A stretch of DNA of 64,000 nt, from the NCBI GenBank assembly GCA_900239685.1, contig OENT01000354.1:62001-126000 (forward strand). Direction: 5' to 3'. Origin of the DNA: Rotaria macrura. Lineage: Eukaryota > Rotifera > Eurotatoria > Philodinida > Philodinidae. The translations under genes were made by a program, and so were the position numbers. The notes beneath the pieces were generated by a model. The model did no database searches. It worked only from the letters and a program-made list of their open reading frames with translations, and was not told the origin of the DNA. Shown here piece by piece: positions 29,301 through 38,778 of the stretch. Each line of letters starts with the position of its first letter. The stretch's first letter is position 1.

Positions 29301-32300
29301 AAGAAAAAGATACGCTACAACGAAATGCCGATGAAACAGCTATGTTCTTAGATCGAGCAACAAAATTATTGGATGGTGTTGCCGAAAAACGAACTATATG
29401 GGATATGATATCCAATCAATTGAGAGAAAATCTTGATAATCTTCTTGGAAATAGTCTTCTTGCATGTGCATTTCTATCATACATGGGTCCATTTTTATCG
29501 AATTATCGAGATGATATTGTACATCAAGTAAATGTTTTCGAACAATAGAAAGAAAATATATACTAATCTTGTTTTTTCGTATTTTCTTACAAATATTTAT
29601 CAATAATAGATTTGGGAGACGGAACTAACAATTCGTGGAATTCATTTTACAACTGATTTTAATTTTGCTAATTTTATGACAACACCAAACGTAATTCGTG
29701 AATGGAACATTCAAGGATTGCCACGTGATAGTTTTTCAACAGAAAATGCTATTTTAGCAACACGTACTCTATCATGTCCATTACGTAAGATTCTCTATCG
29801 ATGGAAAATGAATTCTTGTTATAGGGAGAAAGATGAATTTAATCTTATCTTTTGATTTGCGAAGACTACAACATAAAGAAAAGATTGTAGTAACTCCCAT
29901 ATATATACGAACCCATATAATTAAAATTATTGCACAAGACTTCATATCTCTGGTGATTTTCACGTGTTGAACACGTTATTTTTTATTTTGTATATCTAGA
30001 AAAGATGATCTGTCTCAAGATAATGAAATCTGTTGTCTTATGAAGTTTCTTCCAACAAGGAATTATTGATGGTTGGATGATGAACACACACACACGCTCA
30101 GTAACTATCAGAGCTCCACAGGACAACCAAAACGGTGTCCTGTCCCGCTCCATTTTTCTTTACGAGTCCGGTCCCGTTCCGCCTACTTCTGTCGTATCCT
30201 AGATCGAGAAGTACAGACCGGTTCTCGCAGGAAAACATCGGAAATTACCTGAAAATGGAAGCAGTATTCTGGTCAGAAAATTGTCATACTTTTTTTGGTA
30301 TATTCCACGCAATTTCTGTTCGTTCCGGCAGGAACTGACCAAAAATTATCGGGGTAAAATCTGAACATTTTCTGGTCGGAATACTGCGTCAATGTTCCCG
30401 TGATTTCCCATATTTTCCTGTAGGATACAACTGTTTTGCCGCATCTTTTCTTCCGATTCTTGCAGTATCCAGTAGCCGGAATGATAGAGCTGGGATGTAG
30501 GCAACTCTTTTTTCTGAATATACGGTTGAGAAAACGTAGCTAGTTTATATTTTCTTTTTTAATGTGAATTTTTCTCAGTTCAGTAGGAAGGATACAGTCA
30601 TTATTACTATAATGTCTTTTATATAGTCTTACTTAAATTATTTTAATTTTCAATTTAAATAAATAGAATAAAACACAATTATGACGTTTCGACAATCGAA
30701 ATCGTCTTCTTCAGATGATGTTGTACATAAATGTATAGGTACTCATTTTCTTTTCTTTTATAGTATGGTGGTGGAACGGCAAGAAGGTGAAACTGGTAAA
30801 AAAATATATGGACTATTTGCCTTCTTCCTCCATCCCATTATCATACTATATAAAAGAAAAGAAAACGAGTACCTATACATTCATGTACAACATCATCTGA
30901 AAAAGACAACTTCGATTGTCGAAACATGACAATTGTATTTTATTTTATTTATTTCAATAAAAATAATTTAAGGAAGAGTATATAAAAAAACATAAAAACA
31001 TGTTTTTATGTCAATGATTTCTTGTACTACCGATCTGTTTAAAGATTAGGTGTCGCACAACTGCGATAAATGTAAGATAATGTGTGACAACCCTTGCCGT
31101 ATCAACTTGGCAGGATGCTGTAGTGAATTCATTTTGTTCCGTCTCGCAAAATTCTCCATCTCTTCTCCCGTCCCGCCTGATCCCATCCCGGGACGGGACT
31201 AGGCGGAATTTTCCGGCGGAGCTCTGGTAACTATCGCTTGACAAAAGAAATATTTCCTATTTTCAACAAGTTGGACATTGCCAGATAATGAGCAATCAAT
31301 ATCAAACTGTTTTCCTCAGTGAGGCATCGAACAAAAAAACACTTGATGAATAAAAAATTTCGAATCGATAGATTTGATCGTTTTATAATGGAGAAATCTT
31401 CTGTTTACCTTCGATCAAACATTTTCTATTTTACTTTCACTGCTCGTAGTATTGAAATTCATAATCATTTGAAATACCATGGGGATGCTGCATACATCGC
31501 TTCATATTTATAGAATTAATATTTTAATTACAGTGAAGGCAAACGGTCTAGTACTACGACTAAGTTTGGCTATTCATACATGAAACTTCTTGCTCTAGAA
31601 CTAGAGCATGTTATAGCATTAGTGGGCTTCTCAAAATTTGATTAATATCTCTGTTCGATGCTTGACTTGTAAGATAGAATCGTTCTTCCAAAACGCGATT
31701 CTTGATTAACTGGAAATAAAAATTAATCGTTAAAAGTTTTTGAACTGAAGACTGTAAGAACACAAAATAACGAATATGGTACACGACTTCTTTCGAAGAA
31801 GCTACTATATCATATGTTCTTGTTGATATGGCAAGGATCTATTTGCTCGTACATTTACTTTTCAATATTCTCACCTTTGTTGGCGTTCTTTCTCGCCTGC
31901 GTTACAGAAAATCATTAGAACTGCTGAGAAGACGATGTAACAAAATAATTCTTATTATCTCAAGGGTACCTTGAAGCACATAGGAACGAATTCAGCATGA
32001 TACTGTTGAAACCCTGCTAAGCATTCGAATTCAAAAATTTGAGCAATCATTATCTATGACAATTTTTACCCCCTGTTCGAAGTTATAGTTGTCGTTTTCC
32101 TGTACAAGAAAATTTGAATAATCAATATTGTCTAGAATATCCCTATTGAGATCATCTGAAGCTTATGGGCCATGCTCATCATAATCTTAATAATGTTTCA
32201 AAACGAAATAAAACGCGAACGCATGCATGTTGAAAATTCTTTCGATATTCATTTTTTGCTAATGTTTTTAAGTTTTTTTCTTTTCAGTTGTCGATCCTCA

Positions 32301-35300
32301 AAGTCAAGCAACACAATGGATAAAACGAATGGAAAAATCGAATGGATTAAAAGTCATTGATTTACAGATCGGGGATTATATGAAAATAGTCGAGGAATGT
32401 ATTCTCATGGGTCGACCATGTTTATGTCAGAATATTCATGACGATCTACCACAAACACTAAATCCAATATTAATAAAATCCATCAAGAAAAAATCAAGCA
32501 CGAAATCTAATTTGATTCTTCAATTAGGTGATCGAGAAATTGCCTATAATCCATCGTTCCGTTTTTATCTATCGACACGTCTTTCCAATCCACGATATAA
32601 ACCGGAGATCTATTCAAAAGTTAATATCATTAATTTTGCTATCAAAGAACAAGGTTTAGAAGAACAATTACTTGGTAAATAAGTTTTCAATATACGATGT
32701 ATTGATGACAAAAAAAAATTTATTGTGGTTTTTTTTTTCTCGAATAAGGTATTGTTGTACGAAAAGAAAAACCTGACTTAGAAAATTCAAAAGATAATTG
32801 TATCGTTAATATATCAAACAAGAATAGAGAGAAAGAAATTTTAGAAGAAGAATTTCTTCGTCTTTTATCTGAAACCGAAGGAAGTTTATTAGAGAATACA
32901 AAAGTGTTTGAAGCATTAGATCTATCTAAACAATCACAAAAAGATATTGATGAAACGTTAAAAATTAATCAAGATCTAGAAATGAAAATTGATCTAATGA
33001 GAGAAAATTATCGTCTAGTGGCACAACGTGCAGCTATAATATTTTTCGTTCTACAAGATTTAATATCTATCGATCCAATGTATCAATATTCTCTTGATGC
33101 ATACATTCAATTATTTATTTTATCTATTGAAAAAAGTCCTCGATCGTTAAAATTAAATGAACGTATTGAAAAATTAAATGATTATCATACCTATTCTGTT
33201 TATAAATATGGATGTCGAGTAAACAAGAAGAATTCAATCTTGTGTTTTGTTCTTATTCGAAATTTCATTTAGGGTCTTTTTGAACGTCATAAACTTTTAT
33301 TTTCATTTCATATGTGTACAAAACTTATGGACGCTGAGAACCGAATAAATCATGATGAATATCAATTTTTTATACGCGCACATACATTAAATATTGATCG
33401 TGAAACTCAATTACCGAATCCATATCCCACGTGGTTAAATGAAACACGATGGGATCAAATGAGTGAACTCATTCGTCTGCCAGATTATCGATTTTTACGT
33501 GATTCATTTGATCAATTTCCTAAAGATTGGAAAGAATGGTAAGAACGTGTATTTCTTTTTCAATTACATAGCATGGTGGCTATATATAATAACATAAAGC
33601 GACAAATACTTAGTACCATGGGAAGATTGTAATTCAACGGTAGACTTTCAAGTTTATTAGATAGAATTACATCCATAAATAGATACAGTTTATCGTCGAT
33701 CAATTTATGATGACGTATTACTAAATAGAAACCTCAACATAAGATAAGTTTTCCTGTAATGTGAATTCGACAATTATATTTGACAAAGTTCATCGGTTTT
33801 CATACGTTCTGACTAACAAAATACAGAACAAAACGATTCAAAATCTGTTCAAATGGTACATAATCTGTAATTTCTTCTATGTGCCTAATTCATTATTAGT
33901 TTTGTACTAATGCTTTGACGAAAAACTCAATCTAATAAAAACTTTGACTTTCTAGTGCGATAATACGCTATCCTAACATTACCCAGGCAGACAAACATTG
34001 GGAAAAACGCGTTTAAACGCACAATCGGGAACGCCGATTGTGAGTCACTAACGCTCATTAAAAAAACGCAAGAAACGCGTTTTTTACGCAGAATTTTCAC
34101 TTTCGGAGCGTGAAAACGGAGAAAAACTCTAGTTCTTAGCGTTAAAACGCACAATTATTCGATGACTTGAAAGCCAATGTGTTTAAACCATCAGAATTAG
34201 AGTTTTTATTCGTTTTCACGCTCCGAAAGTGAAAATTCTGCGTAAAAAACGCGTTTCTTGCGTTTTTTTAAGAAGCGTTAGTGACTCACAATCGGCGTTC
34301 CCGATTGTGCGTTTAAACGCGTTTTTCCAAATGTTTGTCTGCTTGGGTAGTACTCAATGCTACAACAGACGAATTATTCTATTTCTAGAATATAGAAATT
34401 AAGCATATGTTTCCAATGCATTACATAGACTGTTGCAAGTAAAAAGTATCGTCCTTTTTTCTCGGCAGGTACAACATAATTCAACTCAATTTGTACTTGA
34501 TAGAGAATAAAATTCTTAAAAAGACAAATATGAGATTCCGTGTGTTGCTTGACTTTTTCTTAATATTCATTTATTTATCAGGTACACATCTGAAGAAGCT
34601 GAAAAAACTTCACTGCCAAATACAATTGATTCTTTGATAACGGAATTTGGTCGCATGCTTATTGTTCGTTGTTTACGTCCTGATCGTATCACAAATTGTG
34701 TATTAAATTTTGTTACACATAATATTGGATCAAAATTTGTTGAACCTCCTATTCTTCAATTGAATACTATTCTTGAAGAATCAAATAAACGTTCACCAAT
34801 AATCTTTCTCCTATCATCAGGCGTTGATCCAACATCGCAATTACAGCAATTAGCAGAAGATAAACTGATGGCCAAATCTCGCTATTTCACAGTTTCATTA
34901 GGACAAGGACAAGCACCACGAGCAAGAAAATTAATCGAAGTCGGCATCAAAAAAGTAGATAGAAAAATGCTATGAACAACAACACTGAAATATATATATA
35001 TTCGTGTTCTAAGGGTCATTGGGTATTTTTAGCAAATTGTCATTTATCGATTAGTTGGCTACCTGAATTAGAAAAAATCATCGAACAATTACAAACAGCT
35101 GCTGTTCATAACGATTTTCGTTTATGGTTAAGTTCTTCACCAACAGTAGATTTTCCGATTTCTATTTTACAGATTGGTTTAAAAATTACCACTGAACCAC
35201 AAAAGGTTAGTGAGAAATTTTTCACTAATGTTTATTTCGATATCGATTTTTATTTGCTAAATATCTAGGGTATAAAAGCAAATATGAAACGTTTATATGA

Positions 35301-37704
35301 ACTTATAACATTAGAACAATTTCAACGAGTAAAACAAGACGAAAAATATCGTAAACTTCTATTTACATTGACATTTTTCCATTCAATTATAATTGAACGC
35401 AAAAAATTTTTACAACTCGGCTGGAATATACATTACACATTTAATGATTCTGATTTTCAAATATCGGAAAGTTTATTAGCTATTTATTTAGATTCAAATG
35501 AGAAAACACCATTGGATGCACTTAAGTATCTTATTTCTATTGTTATTTATGGTGGACATTGTACTGATGAATGGGATTTGAGACTATTAAAGGTAAATTG
35601 ACAATAAAACTAATTTTCTGTTCAAATAAAAAAAAATCAATGAGTTACTTTGTGTCAGAGACGAAAGGCTTCCTATCAACAAAAAAGAATTTATCGTTCC
35701 ATATTAGTTTCTTGTGCGCTGTACATGTGGAAAGTCTCAAAGGATGCTTTTTGTGCCATTACTCACAATATAATATGGAAAATAAAAGAAGATTTTTAAT
35801 GCAATATCTTGTTAAAATATCAATTCGTGAACTTTCAAACCAACATGAATAGATAATTTTCGACGAATATAACTCATTGAACAAGTAGAAAATTTATCAG
35901 CATTTCTTATCGTTCAGGTAACGAATGCTTATGATTTTGGTATGTGATCTATGAGTAGTCAATACGCAATCGAATTAACAAATGATTCTGAACATTTATT
36001 AAATCTTCACTGAAATCTATGAATTAGTTAAACTTCTTCTCTTTCATTCTAAGCATATCTCAGAATTGACTATGATATCGTATACGTAATAAAAACAATT
36101 TAAATAATTGAACTCTTGATTTTTTGCTTTTCAAAAGATCTACATTGATTCATATATTCGTAATGAAGTTCTTGACGTTATGTATTATAAATTGTCTTCA
36201 CTTGCATATTATTACATGCCTCGTGATGGTACATTTAAATCCTATAAAGATTTTATTAATTCAATGCCAACCATTGATCATCCTGAAGCGTTTGGACAGC
36301 ATCCAAATGCTGATATTGCATCACAGATTCAAGAATCGAAAACATTATTTGACACATTATTGGCAGTTCTACCACAGAAATCCTCAGCAACTGTAGAAAA
36401 AGAAGTCGAAAATCAGGTTTGTTTTTTGTTTTGAAAATTATCGGAAGAATTGTTCAGAAACTACTGGAAAAGTTCACAGCAGTTTGTTCTATTCTACATA
36501 TAGTGTTCATGTTTTTGCGAATTCTACAGGCCGAATTTTACAAAAAAAAAAGAAAAGAAACATTCGAATCCAAATAGCTATTGAGTGTGAACGATGAATG
36601 AACGCTTCCCTTTGAATCATTTCCTGATTATTGATATATTTGTACAACACATCATTTAGGTAACTAAAGCAGCAAGTGAAATGCTCAAATTAATGCCATC
36701 TCAAGTCGATATCGAAGCAGTAAAAAGATACATGCTTATTGATACATCCCCATTGTCTATTGTTCTCTTACAAGAAGTAAAATATTCATGGAATTCATTG
36801 TAGTAATTCAGTGATTGGTGTTTTTTATTCACAGGCCGAACGATACAATGTACTTTTATATAATATCACCATTGAATTGAATGATCTACTAAAGAGTATC
36901 GAAGGTGTAATTGTAATGACATTTGAACTTGATGAACTCTTTCAATGTATTTATGAAGGAAGACTTCCATATGATTGGCAACGAGTAAAAAACGATGCAT
37001 TGATATCATGTTCGACAAGAAAAGACTTCGTTTTGTTTCCTTTTTTGTTCTCTCAGATTTATCAATCATTGAAAAGTCTTCCATCTTGGTTTCAAGATTT
37101 ACGTCAACGTATAAATTTCTTCAAATCATGGATCGAAACTCAACGGCAACCTAACATCTATTGGATATCGGCATTTTCCTATCCAGCTGCGTTTCTAACT
37201 GCTGTACTCCAACGAACAGCACGAAGAGATCAAGTAAGTACAATCTACTATTTTTCTTGTATTTTCTACTTTCACTTTACTACTAGATTGGTATTGATCT
37301 ACTTTCATGGGAATTTGAAGTGAATAAAACAGAAGATAGATATTTGTCAACTATCGATGATGGTGTCTATATTACTGGACTACATTTAGAAGGAGCTGGC
37401 TGGGATCAAAAACAGGGAATACTATGCGAAGCTAAATCTATGGAACTTATAACATTGATGCCAACTATACACTTCAAACCTGTTGAACATAAGAAAAAAT
37501 CAATTCGGGGTATATTCTTTTTTATTAGAAATCTAATTGAATCATGACAAAATGTTGATTACAGGTCTATATATTGCTCCATGCTATTATTCATCGATTC
37601 GTGTTGGATCATTTATTGTTTCAATCGAACTTAAAACAGGCTCTATGCCAGTAGAACATTGGATTAAACGTGCTACGGCTTTAATAATGAATCTTGATAA
37701 TTAA
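447..37704 (+). CDS. DNAH2: Axonemal dynein heavy chain, DNAH2 type (68 exons)
   Basis: Motor subunit of an inner-arm axonemal dynein that drives ciliary beating by ATP-dependent movement along microtubules. I joined 68 exons by GT-AG boundaries; all phases agree and the sum is 13,572 nt, about 4,523 aa, close to the usual DNAH2 size. The four P-loops are GPAGTGKT (near residue 1887), GKTLSGKT (2177), GAIGTGKT (2512) and GIGGSGRQ (2858). Diagnostic stretches that match remembered DNAH2 rather than other dyneins include [23 protein letters not shown] and [12 protein letters not shown]. No internal stop or frameshift was found, so the gene looks functional. Start: ATG 447, first exon of 25 codons, phase-matched to exon 2; the very N terminus is weakly conserved, so this start is less certain than the rest. 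Stop TAA at 37702. Most introns are 45-85 nt but sixteen exceed 400 nt. Exon coordinates are given in the five sub-entries. Confidence 0.93.
1176..4040 (+). other. DNAH2 introns of 430, 650 and 703 nt
   Basis: Introns 1176-1605, 2106-2755 and 3338-4040. They are AT-rich with normal GT and AG ends, and I see no coding sequence, hairpin or tandem repeat in them. Exons at 1606, 1914, 2756, 2952 and 3123 lie between them. Confidence 0.6.
5467..7601 (+). other. Large DNAH2 intron (2,135 nt)
   Basis: AT-rich intron between exons 13 and 14. The exons on either side are both in phase 0 and align without a gap to DNAH2, so no exon is missing. No transposon termini or reading frame with recognisable content was seen. 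Confidence 0.65.
8545..10642 (+). other. Large DNAH2 intron (2,098 nt)
   Basis: AT-rich phase-2 intron between exons 17 and 18. The flanking protein sequence joins without a gap relative to DNAH2. Nothing recognisable inside; short open frames look like chance. Confidence 0.65.
11968..13931 (+). other. Large DNAH2 intron (1,964 nt)
   Basis: Phase-2 intron between exons 23 and 24 (FKIK to APDEIIQ). AT-rich. No coding sequence or repeat structure was recognised. Confidence 0.65.
14864..15765 (+). other. DNAH2 intron (902 nt)
   Basis: Phase-0 intron between exons 25 and 26. It ends with a short (TA)n run just before the acceptor (about 15732-15750). Otherwise unremarkable AT-rich sequence. Confidence 0.6.
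16202..20304 (+). other. DNAH2: DNAH2 AAA1-AAA2 region, exons 27-39
   Basis: Exons: 16202-16316, 16394-16518, 16592-16617, 16674-16828, 16892-17019, 17079-17171, 17228-17314, 17366-17491, 17569-17787, 18208-18325, 19402-19679, 19839-20139, 20196-20304. AAA1 is the main ATPase site: Walker A GPAGTGKTET is split over the first two exons. Walker B CFDEFNR is split between a 26-nt exon (16592-16617) and the next one. The AAA1 sensor segment [16 protein letters not shown] is intact. AAA2 has [11 protein letters not shown] as its P-loop, and [18 protein letters not shown] in place of the usual FDGPVD. All catalytic residues visible for AAA1 are conserved, so the motor should hydrolyse ATP. Confidence 0.9.
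17788..19401 (+). other. DNAH2 introns of 420 and 1,076 nt
   Basis: Introns 17788-18207 and 18326-19401 on either side of the 118-nt exon 18208-18325. Both are AT-rich with normal ends. No further coding sequence or repeat was recognised. Confidence 0.6.
20305..22723 (+). other. Large DNAH2 intron (2,419 nt) holding a diverged tandem repeat
   Basis: Phase-2 intron between the end of AAA2 and the start of AAA3. It contains a diverged tandem duplication near 21145-21565 (listed separately) and the only ambiguous base of the window, an n at 21303. No coding sequence was recognised. Confidence 0.65.
21145..21565 (+). repeat. Diverged direct repeat, two units about 260 bp apart
   Basis: The block at about 21145-21300 reappears, diverged, at about 21407-21562. 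Both start with cgtctta(a/t)ttttagtt, continue through tttatttgat(t/c)cataag, and end with agtagattgaat(t/a)taatctgt followed by (t/c)gggacat. A third copy of the terminal motif tctgtcgggacatt sits between them at about 21375. The internal sequences differ by many substitutions and small indels, so this is an old duplication or a decayed repetitive element. Function unknown. Confidence 0.6.
23748..24274 (+). other. DNAH2 intron (527 nt)
   Basis: Phase-0 intron between TKIHY and TFNMRD. It contains a short (CA)n run near 24220-24230. No other feature was seen. Confidence 0.6.
25279..26510 (+). other. DNAH2 intron (1,232 nt) with a G-rich patch
   Basis: Phase-0 intron. A short G-rich patch at about 25335-25400, including a gggaggagggggg run, stands out from the AT-rich background and could be the end of an old insertion. 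I could not find termini or target duplications for it. Confidence 0.5.
27115..29527 (+). other. DNAH2: DNAH2 stalk and microtubule-binding region, exons 52-55
   Basis: Exons: 27115-27325, 27390-27606, 28860-28930, 28994-29527. These encode the antiparallel coiled coil that carries the microtubule-binding tip. Charged heptad-rich sequence ([15 protein letters not shown], then [15 protein letters not shown] on the return strand) flanks the tip segment around [13 protein letters not shown] and [14 protein letters not shown]. The tip is split by a 1.25-kb intron (27607-28859). The return helix runs into [18 protein letters not shown], the conserved entry to AAA5. Confidence 0.88.
27607..28859 (+). 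other. DNAH2 intron (1,253 nt) within the stalk
   Basis: Phase-1 intron that splits the microtubule-binding tip coding sequence (MIL to KGKDDTW). AT-rich. No repeat or reading frame of note. Confidence 0.6.
30101..31234. mobile_element. Non-autonomous hAT-type transposon with 8-bp target duplication
   Basis: The element spans 30109-31226 (1,118 bp). Its ends are inverted copies of CAGAGCTCC, and it is flanked on both sides by the identical 8-mer GTAACTAT (30101-30108 and 31227-31234). An 8-bp duplication with CAG-N-G termini is the hallmark of the hAT superfamily. The subterminal parts are markedly more GC-rich than the surrounding intron, with repeated gtcccg or cgggac words in both orientations, as expected for transposase-binding subterminal repeats. 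There is no open frame large enough for a transposase, so it must have been mobilised in trans. It lies in a DNAH2 intron and leaves both splice sites untouched. A second inverted-repeat element is nested inside it. Confidence 0.82.
30617..30987. repeat. Long inverted repeat (hairpin) nested in the hAT element
   Basis: Arms of about 150 nt (30617 to about 30767, and about 30840 to 30987) are inverted copies of each other with scattered mismatches. Shared words include tttcgacaatcgaa, tcagatgatgttgtaca and atgtataggtactc. The loop is roughly 70 nt. The structure would fold into one long hairpin, typical of a foldback MITE. I could not identify a target duplication, so the superfamily is undetermined. 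It may be a later insertion into the hAT element or a captured internal part of it. Confidence 0.75.
33539..34581 (+). other. DNAH2 intron (1,043 nt) carrying a hairpin MITE
   Basis: Phase-2 intron splitting the Trp codon of KEWYTS. About a third of it is the inverted-repeat element at 33982-34347; the remainder is AT-rich without recognisable features. Confidence 0.7.
33980..34349. mobile_element. Long-arm hairpin MITE with TA target duplication
   Basis: Two nearly perfect inverted arms of about 150 nt (33982 to about 34131, and about 34198 to 34347) enclose a loop of about 65 nt. The termini are CCCAGGCAGACAAACATT and, on the other strand, CCCAAGCAGACAAACATT. Each end is flanked by TA (33980-33981 and 34348-34349), as in Tc1/mariner-like insertions. 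The arms contain repeated aaacgc or gcgttt motifs and are more GC-rich than the intron. There is no coding capacity. High arm identity suggests a fairly recent insertion. The transcript of DNAH2 would contain a strong hairpin here before splicing. Confidence 0.8.
35593..36137 (+). other. DNAH2 intron (545 nt)
   Basis: Phase-0 intron between RLLK and IYIDSY. AT-rich, no features recognised; an open frame that runs into it from the upstream exon is intronic read-through. Confidence 0.6.
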
Positions 37705-38778
37705 ATAACTTATTTATTCGCTAAAACATGGTAGACATAGACGAAAAACCGATCAACAAAATTCTTGAATTTCGTAACACAATGAACGTTACAATCGTGA
37801 AATGTTATCTTGTGACTAAAAGTTATATTCTGAAAGTTGTTAAGTCGATGCAATCAATTTATAAATGACGAATAAATCTTCGTACTAGAACTGTAATATA
37901 ACTTCTAACAACTGTGATTTCTATTATTTCATCATAGATATATATATATGTATGCTTTCAACAACTTAGAGAATAATGAAAAGTCAATATTTTTTTTCTT
38001 ACAGTCTAGACTTTAGAAGTCTTCGCTGAAGCATACTTAAGGGAAATTAACTCTATAATAATATCTTTATTTAATCAACATTAAAAAATATTGATAAACA
38101 CTGTTTATAGAATTGAAAAAAAATTAAATTATTTAATCAAATGCTTTCTGATTGCCTTCATTCCTTCTGACCGAGCATCTCTACATTGAATGGAAAAGAG
38201 AGGAAGAGCAAAATGCTAGACTTTGTATGTATAATTTTTATCACTTGTTCAGAAAACAGTACAACGAACCATTTACATACCATACGGAACGGTGATTGTT
38301 ATATAAGAACTTCAATGAAGGTTATGAGAGTAATATAAAAGCCACATGCCAAACTTTGTACGATTTTCAAAGTTGAGAATGAACGAAATTTAGTAATCCG
38401 AGCAATCATATCAGCTGCTTTGTATATTAAACAATAAGTAATAATTAGAAATTTCATAAAACAAACTTAAGATTTTCAAGAAACATAAAAATAAGTTTCG
38501 AAAACTGAAATATATATATATATATATTGTATCTATTTCAGACGCACAATATGTTAAATCGCAAGTCGAAAAAGCAAAACAAAGAAAAACTTGAATAATT
38601 AAATTCAGAATTAAGCAAAGAATATAGTTCGATTAAAGACACATCAAAACCAAACACATATTAAAATGAGCATTTTCAATAAAAAAAAGTATATACTGAA
38701 AGAGATTAGATGAAAGTTTCTATAGAGTTAGTTTTCATTTCATGATGACACTGTCATGATCTTCTTTAAAAATAGAAT
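37705..38778. other. Intergenic region between converging dynein and BarH-like genes
   Basis: Holds the 3' ends of two convergent genes. An AATAAA at about 37871-37876, some 170 nt past the dynein stop, is a plausible polyadenylation signal. (TA)n runs occur near 37938 and 38515. No additional coding sequence was recognised. Confidence 0.5.

Larger units (their letters stand above)
29785..32287 (+). other. Largest DNAH2 intron (2,503 nt), carrying a hAT element
   Basis: Phase-1 intron between SCP and VDPQSQ. Almost half of it is the non-autonomous hAT element at 30109-31226. The rest is AT-rich and featureless, apart from a (CA)n run at 30083-30095 just before the insertion. Confidence 0.75.
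29610..37704 (+). other. DNAH2: DNAH2 AAA5-AAA6 and C-terminal domain, exons 56-68
   Basis: Exons: 29610-29784, 32288-32674, 32749-33218, 33273-33538, 34582-34954, 35014-35205, 35269-35592, 36138-36416, 36660-36776, 36835-36984, 37057-37233, 37287-37509, 37565-37704. The order matches the dynein C-terminal half: [99 protein letters not shown], and the terminal [11 protein letters not shown] and [13 protein letters not shown]. The protein ends [15 protein letters not shown], as in other axonemal dyneins that keep the long C-terminal domain. Confidence 0.92.
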
